Of a stretch of 64,000 nucleotides of DNA, positions 53,885 to 64,000 are shown one piece after another. A program made the position numbers and the translations under genes. The stretch spans positions 6,954,681 to 7,018,680 of the forward strand of contig NC_049901.1 of assembly GCF_001411555.2 (NCBI RefSeq). Reading direction: 5' to 3'. The notes below the pieces were generated by a model. It was not told where the DNA came from and did not search any database. It saw only the letters and a list, made by a program, of their open reading frames with translations. The DNA is from Juglans regia. Lineage: Eukaryota; Streptophyta; Magnoliopsida; Fagales; Juglandaceae. Each line of letters begins with the position of its first letter. The stretch's first letter is position 1.

Positions 53885-54399
53885 CAAGGGCGGCTCATTG
53901 CCTAGGCAAGTTAGACCATTAGCTAAGGCACCCCACACCTCTATGGCCTCTTAAAAAAGGATTATTAATGACATTTTATTATAAATAAATGCCCTTAAAT
54001 TCTCAAAGTAATAATATTGATATTCTAATTATTTAGAAAATAATATAAGATCAAGGCCTCCTGGAAGAGATTTTCTAAAAAATATAAAAATAATTTGAAA
54101 AATAAAAACATCTAGAAACACTGTTCTTGATTAATTAATATAAAAGTAATTAACCTTATTATAAGTTCATATAAAAAGAAAAACATTGTTAGTGTAACTA
54201 AGAAAAAACTAAATTAATGAAGATCAACAAAACGACTTACAACAGTTAGTGTATAATTACATAATTAAGAAAAAGTGAAAAATTGTAGTATTTATGTTCA
54301 ATATAATAGTTTATTACATTATTATATTAAAATAAATAAAAACAAAGGCTAAAGCTTGTAGAGTTTTTGACGTAGGCCTCAATTTTGATTACGACCCTG
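53885..54399. mobile_element. Possible hAT-type element (515 bp)
   Basis: Starts CAAGGGCGGCTCATTG and ends GATTACGACCCTG. The flanks AGTGAAGG (53877-53884) and AATGAAGA (54400-54407) agree at six of eight bases. The interior mentions GGCCTC/AGGCCTC near both ends. No frame of note. Ends are short and diverged, so this is tentative. Confidence 0.45.
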
Positions 54400-54717
54400 A
54401 ATGAAGATGTTTTGGTTCTTTTAGTTTTTTGTGACTTATTTTTCGGATTTATCTTTTTGATTTTTAGCTTTCCTAAAAGGTGTATGTATGCTTTTTGTTA
54501 TTACAAAATCACCCTTCAACCCCATGGCCTTAGAATTTAGTAAAAGTTTATTGAATAATCGTTTTGGTGTAATTACATTTGTGCCCTTAAGTGTGCAGAC
54601 AGATCGTATGTTTTAACCCTAGGTCATTTACATGAGCTGTTCTTAGATTTTAAATAGGACTTATATTTTTAAATTAGGTTGGGCCTAGATGTACATCCAT
54701 AAAATCGTTATGATTAA

Positions 54718-54839
54718 GGTCTGGTTTGGATTCACAATCTATCTCAACTCATTTCATTACTATTCACTATTATTCATCAATTTTAACTCACAAATTTTAT
54801 TAATATTCATAACTCATCTCAACTCATCTAAACGAGGCC
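54718..54839. mobile_element. Tourist-like MITE, short form
   Basis: 122 bp with ends GGTCTGGTTTGGATTCA and, reversed, GGCCTCGTTTAGATGAG. The inside carries ATCTCAACTCATTTCATTAC and TCATAACTCATCTCAACTC. The target duplication is not clean. Confidence 0.6.
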
Positions 54840-55532
54840 AATTGGGACACTGCTAATTGAATAAATATTTGGCCTATTGATCTATTTTTTTTTACAGAAA
54901 ATATGCAAGAGATTTAAAATATATTTTAAAGTAAACTATTGAGCATTAAATTTATGATTAGCCTATAGTATTATGGAGTATGTTTAATTCCATTGTTTAT
55001 TCTTTCAGATTTTTGATAAAATTATTATATTATACCTAAAATAGAAAATCAATGAATATGTTATGAACTTTAAATAATATTACTATCTATTAATCTTAGT
55101 ATAATCAATAGAATACCACGAAGCGCTTTCTCATAAAGTAACAAATTGTGTTTAGTGTTTCGTATAAATTTAGAAACACTTTCTTATTTCCATGGTATGA
55201 ATTTAGTGTTTCTTACAAATAACAAACGGTGAAATGAAATTTTAGAATTAGAACTATAAGGTAAGCAATTTGCTTATCCACCAAACTTGTATGGACTTGT
55301 CACTTTATCCACTTTGATTAAAGATAATTCAACTCATCTCAAACTAATCATTGAAGAAATTTAGGTATTGTTTGGATAATAAGTTGATCTCATTTTGTTT
55401 CATCTTATATAATCATTACAATTTTTTCAAACTTTCAAACAAAATATAATAAAATATGCCTTTTTATTTTTTAACCAGGTACCACATGCAAGAGGCATAC
55501 GTGCCTTAAACACATAACTCCTTACTAGTGTT

Positions 55533-55534
<2 letters not shown>

Positions 55535-55562
<28 letters not shown>
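55535..55562. repeat. (AT)n microsatellite
   Basis: Perfect AT dinucleotide run of about 28 bp, followed by TTTGTTAATTTGTTAATTCC. Confidence 0.9.
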
Positions 55563-55568
<6 letters not shown>

Positions 55569-55746
55569 AATTTGTTAATTCCTCACAAGTCCTAATCGCA
55601 TGCGTCATAGTTAAGCTAATTCTCAATTAGGAGTGTGCAATCATATCCATATGCTAAAATTCGAGCGATTAATCAAGAAATAATTCAGACGGATAATCGG
55701 ATTTAATTTGAATATCTAGATTGTAATTAGATATCTAAAATTTTCA

Positions 55747-55748
<2 letters not shown>

Positions 55749-55780
<32 letters not shown>
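55749..55780. repeat. T32 homopolymer
   Basis: Thirty-two T in a row in intergenic DNA. It may be the tail of an old minus-strand retroposon, but no body could be recognised next to it. Confidence 0.9.
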
Positions 55781-55783
<3 letters not shown>

Positions 55784-57012
55784 GCAAACCTGAATTTTCG
55801 GATTATAACCGGAGTTAGTCCAAAACTTATTTTTGGCCCCTGCATGCTTGCATAAAGTTCACTGCCCTTTGGCGTTACAACCGTCTTAAAAAGTTAAATT
55901 CCTCGTATATCTCGTAAAGCTGAGAGCTTCTAATGCATGAAGGCCACGTGATCTCCTTATTCAATGCGACGTTGTAAACTCCTACCTCTTTATCTCTTCG
56001 TGGATCTCCCTAATTTTTAAGAGAATTCATTTCTACGGTTTTAGTGAATAAATTTAAAATTTACATAATATATTTTTTTTTATTAGTGTATTTTGTTTAA
56101 ATAAATTATACAAAATTTACACTCTAAAATTATATATAGTATTACTTATTTTGTTAACTCTATATAGTACTTTTCATTATATCTTTTATGAGAAATTATT
56201 TGTATAAGCCTCAATTAATAGATAAGCTACGTGCAAGCGCTCGTAAAAAAATATAAAAAATTAATTTTTATTAGTGAAACTCACTTTTTTACAACAAAAT
56301 TTATATATAATTTATCTATTTAGAGCTTGTATATGACATTATTCATATTTTGTGCAGTCATTATTTTTCATATAATTTGCGTTTATTCTCGCCATATAAA
56401 ATATTTTGTGATAGAAAATTATAAATATATTTAGTTACAATACAAGGTATGATATAAATAAGAAAGAAATGATTTTTTTTTTTAATCTCAATTAACAATA
56501 TCATTTTTTATCACGCCATTTTCAATTGTAAAAATAAACACCTAATGCATGAAACCGTTTTATTGGAAATGAGAGTCAAAATTTTCGAAGGGAAAGAGGC
56601 AGGGGATGAAAAAACTGACATAACAACGTGGCTTAATATTCCTGATCAAGAAAATAAACAGGACGGCCGTTTCGTTCATGCAATTAAGATCAGGAGGTAC
56701 CTAACCACAGTGCATGCATGCATGGCACTTTCAATAATGATAAAATTAATTAAAAGAAGTTACATATATATAAATATATACATATATTAATGCTTGGCTA
56801 GAAGAAATATTCTATTATCAAATTGGTATATAAAGCACGCTTAGTAAAATGTTTATATGATATAATTGATCTCGAATAAAAATTTTAAAATTTGAATTAC
56901 ACTGATTATCAAATCTGACTATTTAAGTGATGTAGATAATTATATCTTTTACACACACGCTCAACAATAAATTAACTCTTGGATTTGAATAAAAATTAAA
57001 ATTGAAGAATTA

Positions 57013-57200
57013 GGTGTCGTTTGTATAGTGAGTTGAGATGAAAGTTGAATAAAATATTATTAGAATATTATTTTTTAATATTATTATTTTTTTATAATTT
57101 AAAATTTTATAATTATTTATTATATTTTGTACGAGAATTTGAAAAAACTGTAATGATAAGATGAGATGAGATGAAATATTTTCACTATTCAAACGGTGCC
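57013..57200. mobile_element. Tourist-like MITE
   Basis: 188 bp with ends GGTGTCGTTTG and, reversed, GGCACCGTTTG. The core GAATAAAATATTATTAGAAT and AAGATGAGATGAGATGA matches the family. Flanks are TTA on the left and TAG on the right, an imperfect duplication. Confidence 0.7.
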
Positions 57201-58299
57201 TAGTCACACAATATTGGAGTTCAATTAAATTGTGGATCATTTGAAGTTTGCCATTTTGCCGAATGAAAGATATATACTAAAGTGGATATTGTTAAAATTT
57301 GAGGATAGAAATTCTCTTTAATTTTTTTGTAGTCATGATGGTAGGAGCTATTTTATTATATAATGGCAATATATTTATAAAAAAATATATAGAGGATATG
57401 AGCATTGAATGAATCGGATTTTCTCAAATTAAAGCTGGAGTTTACCTAATTACCAAATTTATAAGGAATAAATGTTTGGCATGCTTGCATGGGTCATGTT
57501 CTGCATGCAATTCATCATTAACTAGGGAAAATGGCTTCGGGAATTTACATTAATTAAGAGTACTGGACGTACTTGCATGATGATATCATCGGGACTGCAT
57601 GGACTTGGCCGGGCACAATGCTACTGTATATTTAACAAAAATAAATTATATTTATATTTATAGAGTACTTAAATTTCGTATATTTATTTTTAAACAAGTT
57701 AATAAATATAAAATTTATATAAAAAGAATTAATTTTTTCATAATAATTTTTTTTTAAAAGAAATATGTGTCGTTTGTATTACTTAATATATATTTTTTTC
57801 TAAAAATAACTTTCTTGCTGAGGAAGAAAAAAAAAAACTGAAAGAAAAATTAGCGGGCCCCAAATTATTCAATAATTTCAGTTAAAGAAGAGTAGAAAAA
57901 GGACAAAAGGCCAAAAAGACACCTAGCTAGCTTAGGTAAATTCACAGTTCTGCACTGGCGTCAGTGTCATAGATACCATAGGATATGCAACTCCTCAAGT
58001 GTCAGGCCGAGTCAAAACTTATATTTTCAGTTTTAGTTTTGGTGTGCAAAATGGATACGCGGCGCCTAGACTTTAAGGAGTACTGCTACTTTTTATTGAA
58101 TTATTTACCACCCTCTCTCTCTCTCTCTCTCTCTGATCTCTCGCTGACGCTCATTCTCTTTAATTTAATATTGTTTGTGTTAAGAAATTGGGAGTTGGGA
58201 TTACCGAGTTGTCAAAATCTGAAAGAATGCATGCGAATCTCTCATATGCAATCTACCTTTTTCTTTCAGTATTGAATTCTGGATCCCCCCTTCCTTGTC

Positions 58300-58307
58300 T
58301 ATATAAG
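58300..58307 (+). promoter_or_regulatory. Candidate TATA box of the GARP gene
   Basis: TATATAAG lies 124 bp before the ATG at 58431. A (GA)n-rich leader (about 58370-58396) lies between, a common layout for plant core promoters. A (CT)n run lies further upstream at about 58111-58134. Confidence 0.6.
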
Positions 58308-58430
58308 CAGTCCCAGGCGTTTCTTCGTTGTGCATTAATCAGACTTTACTCTGCTGCGTGTGTGTGTGGGCGAGAGAGAGAGTGAGAGAGAGAGAGGTCT
58401 TTCAGATAGGTCGATAACTAAGATCAATAG

Positions 58431-60123
58431 ATGGAAAGTGTGGGTGTGAATCCTCTTGAGCTTAGCCTGAGTCTGAAACCATCTTACTTCCCCAAAACGA
58501 TCACCAACTTGCTGAAAGACCTTAGGAATATGAATAATGTCTGGGAGAAACTTTCGGTTTTGGCTGAGTCTCTACAGATGCATAAGGAAGAGCTGGCGAG
58601 GCTTGAGGTCTTTAAGCGTGAACTTCCTCAGAGCGCTCTGCTCCTCATGGAATGTGAGTCCAATTTTGTTCAAGAAAACGTTTGGCCATTTATGGGGGTA
58701 ATTTTTTTTTTCCTTTTTATTTTGATGATTTGACGGCTCTCTTTTACTTTTGTTTGTTTTGTTTTTGGGTCATGTGCATAGCGATTGACATATTGGAGGA
58801 GGAAATCGAGAAGGTGAAGAATAAGGAATCTGAAGCTGAAAGACCTTTGATGGAGTTTCTTACTTTAAAAAACAGAAGAATCAACTTTGATGATCAGAAA
58901 GAACATGAAAGACAAATCTTGGGAAGTAATGGAGTGGGAAAAGCCCAAGCAAGCTCTCCTGCTTTCCTTTCTAATCGTGACCACTGCCACCTAGATACCT
59001 CGACTCGGGTAATCTCCCAAAATGATTGAAAAAAAAAATTGATACATGAATTTATTTTGAATCTTTTCGAGAGTTTGATCAAATTAACTCAGCTAGCTTA
59101 TATTTACGACTTAATTTCCAGCCATGCAAATTTAATAGTGGCAAAGCAAGGGGAAAGGAGGTGATGAATGGATCAGGTATGTCATCTGTTCATCCCAAGG
59201 CTAGAGTCCCAAAGCCATTCAAGCCAAAGCCTATACGGAAGACCAACAGGAGAACATGGACAGTGGAGCTGCATGCAAAGTTCGTGGAGGCTGTAAACTT
59301 CCTCGGAGGTCCCGAAGGTCAGCAATAAAAGAGTTTATATATACATACATACATATACACATACATATATATATATATGTATGTATATGCAGGTTGAATT
59401 TATTTTGGGTGGTATTAATTTCAAGCATTTTGACTATTGAATTTACAACATGGAAAATAATGCATAACACATGAGTAGGGTATGTTATTTAAGATCCTAG
59501 CCTCTTGCATGCATTTTGCATATACGTACTCAATACAAGTGGATAGGTAATTAGCCAGTTTAGTTTTTTTTTTTTTTTTCGGCTTTGGTAAAGCATGTAT
59601 AGTTTTTCATATATCTGACCTTTTAAAGTATCTTCTGATCTATATCATTTCTTATGTACTTTTGTTTGGATCAGTGGCTACTCCAAAGCAAATTAGAGAA
59701 GTAATGCAGGTTGAAGGGTTGACCAATGATCACGTGAAAAGCCATCTGCAGGTTGACTTTGGATATCTGTTCTACATAATGCATGCATACCTTGCCATGA
59801 TTTTTTTGAATGTTTTTATATTATATATACATATCACATATGTATTATTTGATATAAGAGTAAAATTTGGATCCATTGCCCTTTCTTTTTCCTTTTCTTT
59901 TTGTTCGAAAATGAAATTTCCAAACTTTTTGGATGAATACCTTTCCATCTTATAAACTAGATCACTGCGATTCATGCTCACTTGCTAGCATTATTTCAAG
60001 CTTATATATCAACATTGCTGAATTAGAACTGAACATAATAATAATAACGTGTTTAAATTTCAGAAGTACAGACTGCACAACAAGATATTTCGATCGCAGG
60101 ACTCTTCATCAACAAGTTGGTAG
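58431..60123 (+). CDS. GARP/G2-like (HHO/NIGT1-type) MYB-related repressor, short form
   Basis: Exons 58431-58653, 58782-59008, 59122-59317, 59675-59751, 60064-60123 join in phase to 260 aa. The N terminus has an EAR-like repression motif, LELSLSL (residues 9-15), then the hydrophobic/coiled HHO N-domain (LARLEVFKRELPQSALLL, about 50-72). The GARP DNA-binding domain spans about 193-246: RRTWTVELHAKFVEAVNFLGG, ATPKQIREVMQVEGLTNDHV, KSHLQKYRLH, including the SHLQKY-type signature. HHO/NIGT1 proteins repress nitrate and phosphate-starvation genes or flowering genes in the nucleus; which role applies is unknown. The protein stops 14 residues after the GARP domain, whereas relatives usually run many residues further. 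A (TA/CA)n run lies in intron 3. Family certain, clade uncertain (HHO5/6 or EFM-like). Confidence 0.88.
59333..59392. repeat. (AT/ACAT)n inverted repeat in intron 3 of the GARP gene
   Basis: TACATACATACATATACACA is followed by CATACATATATATATATATG and TATGTATATG. The centre is self-complementary and could form an AT-rich hairpin. It lies about 20 bp after the donor at 59318. Confidence 0.8.
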
Positions 60124-61394
60124 TACTGATGGTAGTGCAGAACGCTTAGCACGCGCAGTCGAAGCCTATTATACATATATGGCCTGATTTGGAACAATCG
60201 CAACACTAGTACTACTCAATCCAACTCGTTGAAAGGGCAGTGCCGTAGGGGAGATGACATATCCCACAAATCTGTTATCGATTGGTCTGAAAAAGAAATA
60301 ATAAAATAATGCAGAAACACCCAAGGCGATGGACATCTAAGCGGTATATATATAACCATGCATAGACAGCCATGAAAAAACTATGTTTGTGTATGTGATG
60401 GGATCTCACATATAGCGGCGGTGCTTCGTGTTTTCCTCTTCTTCTAGCCTTTCTATTTTAATTTCTTCTCTTTCAAAACTAATGCCAATCTCAGTTCGCA
60501 AGTAATGAAAAGTGAAAACAGGACTTTAAGCTCCGAGTCCAAACGTACAATAATATTTTTGCAGTCTCTAGCGCTATGGTGTTTATTTCACAGGGCTATT
60601 ATAGGCCCATGGATTTTTCTCGTTTATTCCTTGAGGGGTCGAGATAGATAGAAAGATAGCGGCTGAGCAGAATAACTGCGGAACGAGTGTAACTGCCGTA
60701 TAATTATTTTGAAAAAAGTGAATGAATACGAGATCTATATAAAAAAAAATTAATTTTTTAATAATAAATTTTATTTTTTTTAAAGCGATTGTACGACACT
60801 TGCAGACTTCACAACTACACGTGACTAGTATTAATTGGAATGAAAATGGCACTCCAGTTAAGACCGGCCATGCAGGACTTGAATATTAACCAATACCTTC
60901 GTATTATAGAAGTACTATTCGGATGAAATAGACAAATACTTATTTTCGGGGTGTATTCCAATCATTTTCATGAAGCATATCTGTCGTTAGCTAATTAACT
61001 TGAAGGTAATGGTTTAAGACGACAAAGCTTTTTTTCTCCTTGAACCGAATCAAAGTAAAATCACAATGTCTCTGTTGAAGAACATTTGAAATCAGTACTT
61101 CAACCATATGGATTTAAAAAGTGATCAAGCCTGTCAGATGACTAAAAACTTATCTTTATTCCAATAGTACAATAATTTAGTATCCCTCCCTACTCACTAA
61201 CATGAATAACACACTACATGCATGGCTGAGAAGAAAAAACATATACATCTATATGATCGATACGTGCTGAACAAACGTCCAACTAAATTGTTCTGGCAGT
61301 GTCACAAACATATTATATTATTCTACATAAAAAGAAGTTTAACAATATGTGAAAGGTGTGATTTGAATATTTTTGATGGATAGATTGTGATTAG
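60124..61394. other. Intergenic region between convergent GARP and Ole e 1 genes
   Basis: Holds the 3' UTRs of both genes; AATAAA at 60300-60305 is a candidate poly(A) signal for the GARP gene. Otherwise AT-rich, with no open frame of recognisable content and no clear element. Confidence 0.6.
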
Positions 61395-62693
61395 TCAAGG
61401 ATGAGTTGGCCTTGAAGAAGAAGCAGCAGGAGGAATGCGAGGGGAAGGTGAGACTGGAGGGAATGGAATAAGTGGAGGGAAAGGGAACGGCAGAGATGGT
61501 GGAGGTGGTGATGGTGTAGGTGTAAAACCTGGTATTGGTGGAAAAGGAAAAGGAATCAATGGTGCTGGTGGAGATGGTGATGGAGTAAGACCTGGTATTG
61601 GTGGAAGAGGAATCACTGGTGCTGGTGGAGTTGGAGTTAAGCCTGGTATTGGTGGAATAGGAATCAATGGTGCTGGTGGATGTTGAAATGGATTAGGGAG
61701 AAGTGGTGGTGGCTGGAATGGGTTGGGGATGAGAGGAGGTGGCTGGAATGGGTTGGGGATAAGAGGAGGCGGCTGCAAAGGGTTTGGTGGAAAAAGTGGT
61801 GGAAAGAAGGAGTCCGGTTGAGCTGCCTTCTGATCCTGTAACTGAGTTGTCTTTAAGGACTCGGCAGGTTTTGATTTCGCAGTCTTTCCTGGAATAGGTG
61901 GCAATGGAAGTCCTGGAATAGGTGGTAATGGAAGTCCTGGCAGAGGAGGGAGTTGTGGCAATGGTGGAAGCTCGGGCAGTCTAGGAAGAGGGGGAAGATA
62001 GTTACGACCTGTGGGGGGAAGATCTGGGATTGTTGGGTCTTGAATTGGAGGTGTAAATGCTAAGCCATCAGTTGGAGGAAGTGAGACTTTCTTGCTACTG
62101 AGCTCCTTGGAATCTTGAATGCTTGGTTTTTGGTTACACAGGTTTGGCTGATTTAGAGGCTTGAAGGTGAAAAACCCAGCAGAGAATATGTGAGTCCCCT
62201 GGTTTCTAGACTTGAGATGGAGCGAAGATGATGTTGCTGTTGAGGCCACAGCACAGTGCGGCTCGCTGCTGCTGACCAATTTAACAGCACATCCTTCAAT
62301 TCTTTTGACCTGTTTGCTTACTGAGAATGGCAAATGGACTTTGAATTCTCCATTCTTATCTGTTTTCACTTCTTTCCGAAAACTTGGTTTTGAAGTCCCA
62401 GGTTTGCATTCTACAGCAACAGATGCACCTGTATACAATTTATGGGACCATTTATTTTGCTACCAAAGTGAAACAGAACCGCCAAGAAAAAATTGCATTA
62501 TAGAAAGCATTTAATCAAGTTATTGAAATGAACCTGAAATGAAGTGGCTGGTCTTTGAGAAATCCTCTTGGAAACATGTGTCACAGTAGACAGTCCCAAC
62601 AACAATTGCAGATGGGAGCTTCTTCTCATGCCTAGCCTCTGAAGGACTATTAAATGCAATAGTGAGAAAGAGTACTACTAAAAACCAAGACAT
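61395..62693 (-). CDS. Secreted Ole e 1-domain proline-rich cell-wall protein
   Basis: Exons 62693-62534 and 62428-61395 join in phase to 397 aa. The ATG opens a hydrophobic signal peptide (MSWFLVVLFLTIAF, about 20 residues). An Ole e 1-like domain follows: VVGTVYCDTCF, GASVAVECKPG, TDKNGEFKVHLPF, GCAVKLVSSSEPHCAVAST, FFTFKPL. Six cysteines at 37, 40, 61, 100, 112 and 151 match the pattern that forms disulphides in this fold. Residues from about 171 onward are proline-rich, with repeats of LPPIPGLP, IPNPFQPPPL and IPGLTPTP. Plant members are extracellular structural or pistil/root wall proteins, related to pistil-specific extensin-like proteins. The Ole e 1 fold is also known from pollen allergens, but that says nothing about allergenicity here. 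No symbol assigned. Confidence 0.92.
61515..61680 (-). repeat. Coding tandem repeat, IPGLTPTP unit
   Basis: Three diverged units of about 50-70 bp on the minus strand. Each encodes PAP-IP-PIPGLTP/FTP and reads CCTGGTATTGGTGGA on the plus strand. They lie inside the proline-rich tail. Confidence 0.8.
61687..61790 (-). repeat. Coding tandem repeat, IPNPFQPPPL unit (30 bp)
   Basis: Three to four units, GGCTGGAATGGGTTGGGGAT on the plus strand, each encoding ten residues. The repeat keeps the frame, so unit-number change would alter protein length only. Confidence 0.85.
61888..61938 (-). repeat. Coding tandem repeat, GLPLPPIP unit (24 bp)
   Basis: Two near-perfect copies of GGAATAGGTGG-AATGGAAGTCCT on the plus strand, encoding GLPLPPIP twice in the proline-rich tail. 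Confidence 0.8.
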
Positions 62694-62797
62694 TATATGT
62701 CTCAGCTTCTGATTACCCTCAAGAAACTCGATGGACAGTGAGAGAGAAGGAGCTACGAGTTGGGTTTAATATAAGAAATGCTGAGACCTATTGCAAA

Positions 62798-62805
62798 TAT
62801 ATATA
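62798..62805 (-). promoter_or_regulatory. Candidate TATA box of the Ole e 1-domain gene
   Basis: TATATATA on the minus strand, about 105 bp upstream of the ATG at 62693. Confidence 0.5.
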
Positions 62806-63851
62806 CTCTCTGTGAATTGGATTATTTGTTTTCTTCTAGCGGTCAGCTTGTGGTATAATTTCAGCTCATCAATTCTTATAACCTGACCCACGAAGCCTCT
62901 TTATGTCATTCATGCAAAAACCAGCCAACTGCAAACTAGAAGCAGTAATAAAGGTTCAATTCCTACCACCAAACAGCTCAAAAAGAAGATAACTAGAAGA
63001 TGGGAATGCCGATAAAGTGACCTATGCCCCCGGTTTCCTTTCCTGGTTCTTGTTCACTACATTTATTGAGTTTGTTCCTTTATTGGGGTAGAAATGTTAA
63101 TAGGTATTGTTGGGGTCCATGTTGGTTCACGAGACGTGTAAAGTAGCCACAAACTTCATGCGTCCTCACAAAGTGACTGATGATAACAAATTCGTGGAAA
63201 TGTGTGTTTGTTGGGATTGTGCCATGCATTCACATTGGAACTACATGACGGGAGCCAGAGGTCTCTTCTCCATGAAGTAAATCCTAATTGAGAGTTGCAA
63301 ATGAGCAGCAGTACTATAGATGAGATTGATCATGTGATCATGTGAATAAGCTTGAGCCTTTTACCTGTAATAAGCTGACGAACTATTTATTCCAATTCCC
63401 ACTTAACAACTACTTTAGCATTGAACCCAAGGCTTCGTGATGAATGAATGTTAAGTGATAGAGGGGTTATATATACTGGTTACACGAGATAATACCTCGT
63501 TGCTTTTGCCCAGACATTAATTGAGTACTTTCCACTTTTGACACCAGTGGGTTGGTTGATTCAAGCATTCCATGGTCCGGTTCTGGTTGGCAATATCTTT
63601 AAACAGAGAGATTTATATTTTGGAAATAGAATAACCTAACAGGGAATCAATCACTAGATAAAATTCAAGACAATTGAAGTAGTGCCACTAACAACTTCAT
63701 CAGCCTAGAAAGCTCGATTCTTGTCCCCTGCATCTTTTTTTTTTGGACAATTTGATGGCCCAATTGTCTTTTCTTCAGATCTAAAGAGAAAAGAAGGATC
63801 TTGAGGATCCAGATTTCTCAAAGAAGTATGTCCAAGTTTCTCATTGAGCTA

Positions 63852-64000
63852 GGATTTTGTGTTTGGGAGGTGAGATGAGAATTTTGTGTTTTATTTTAAT
63901 GTTTAAAATATTATGTTTTAGTATTATTATTGTATTGAGATTTAAAAAAGTTGAATTGAGATTTGAAAAAATTGAATTGTTTATTATATTTTATATGGAG
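63852..64000. mobile_element. Tourist-like MITE cut by the window end
   Basis: GTTTGGGAGGTGAGATGAG on the left, then core blocks GAGATTTAAAAAAGTTGAATT and TTTATTATATTTTATATG shared with the other copies. GAGATTT-AAAAA-TTGAATT is duplicated inside. The right end lies outside the window. Confidence 0.65.

Larger units (their letters stand above)
50451..58430. other. 8-kb AT-rich intergenic region upstream of both BIG and the GARP gene
   Basis: Contains the BIG promoter side, a cluster of Tourist-like copies (51388-51960, 52155-52328, 54718-54839, 57013-57200), a hAT-type element at 52359-53054, a possible hAT element at 53885-54399, an (AT)n run at 55535-55562 and a T32 run at 55749-55780. The open frame at 56545-56790 has no recognisable family. 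No supported gene. Confidence 0.6.
62694..64000. other. Intergenic region to window end
   Basis: Promoter side of the Ole e 1-domain gene, then AT-rich DNA. No open frame with recognisable content. It ends inside a Tourist-like copy at 63852-64000. Confidence 0.6.

Noticed and set aside
56545..56790. 81-codon frame on the plus strand
   Set aside because: No family resemblance, ends in simple AT sequence, and has no supporting exons nearby.
61435..61686. Glycine-rich frame on the plus strand opposite the proline-rich tail
   Set aside because: Complement of proline codons always gives glycine-rich frames. The minus-strand gene has signal peptide, intron and domain support.
62952..62966. GGTTCAATTCCTACC, a B-box-like tRNA motif
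   Set aside because: No A-box at the right distance and no cloverleaf could be drawn, so it is not called a tRNA.

Overview
The window is nuclear DNA of a flowering plant. Genes are split by AT-rich introns, with codon phase kept across every junction. Intergenic DNA is rich in microsatellites and small transposons, and the proteins are plant-specific. The many short Tourist-like elements with CTCATCTCATCT and AAACGAGGCC ends suggest a woody rosid, perhaps Fagales/Juglandaceae. That is inference from repeat style only. I saw no rRNA, canonical tRNA, CRISPR or bacterial feature.

Layout: (1) 61-3716, +, 3' part of an O-fucosyltransferase-like glycosyltransferase gene cut by the window edge. 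(2) 6302-10364, +, a BIM2-type bHLH transcription factor (brassinosteroid signalling), 7 exons, one with a GC donor. (3) 13299-16081, -, a complete GT106 rhamnogalacturonan-I rhamnosyltransferase-like gene, 8 exons, 511 aa. (4) 16082-21892, about 5.8 kb of AT-rich intergenic DNA with a hAT-type element, Tourist-like elements, a tRNA-derived SINE candidate and microsatellites. (5) 21893-50450, -, the entire BIG gene (UBR4/calossin homologue, auxin transport protein), 14 exons, 5,114 aa, with an intact frame. Its introns carry LINEs, TRIM elements and a Tourist-like insertion, several with target-site duplications. (6) 50451-58430, AT-rich intergenic DNA with a 696-bp hAT-type element (8-bp target duplication), a second possible hAT element and many Tourist-like copies. 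(7) 58431-60123, +, a GARP/G2-like (HHO/NIGT1-type) repressor of 260 aa. (8) 61395-62693, -, a secreted Ole e 1/proline-rich cell-wall protein of 397 aa.

There is no operon-like arrangement. By theme, genes 1 and 3 belong to the O-fucosyltransferase superfamily, gene 8 is a wall protein, and BIM2 and BIG belong to hormone pathways (brassinosteroid and auxin). This looks like chance neighbourhood. I found no new multi-gene system. The unusual content is the transposon stratigraphy in and around BIG, a GC-AG intron inside the bHLH domain, long homopolymer C/G tracts, and atypical or shortened members of known families.
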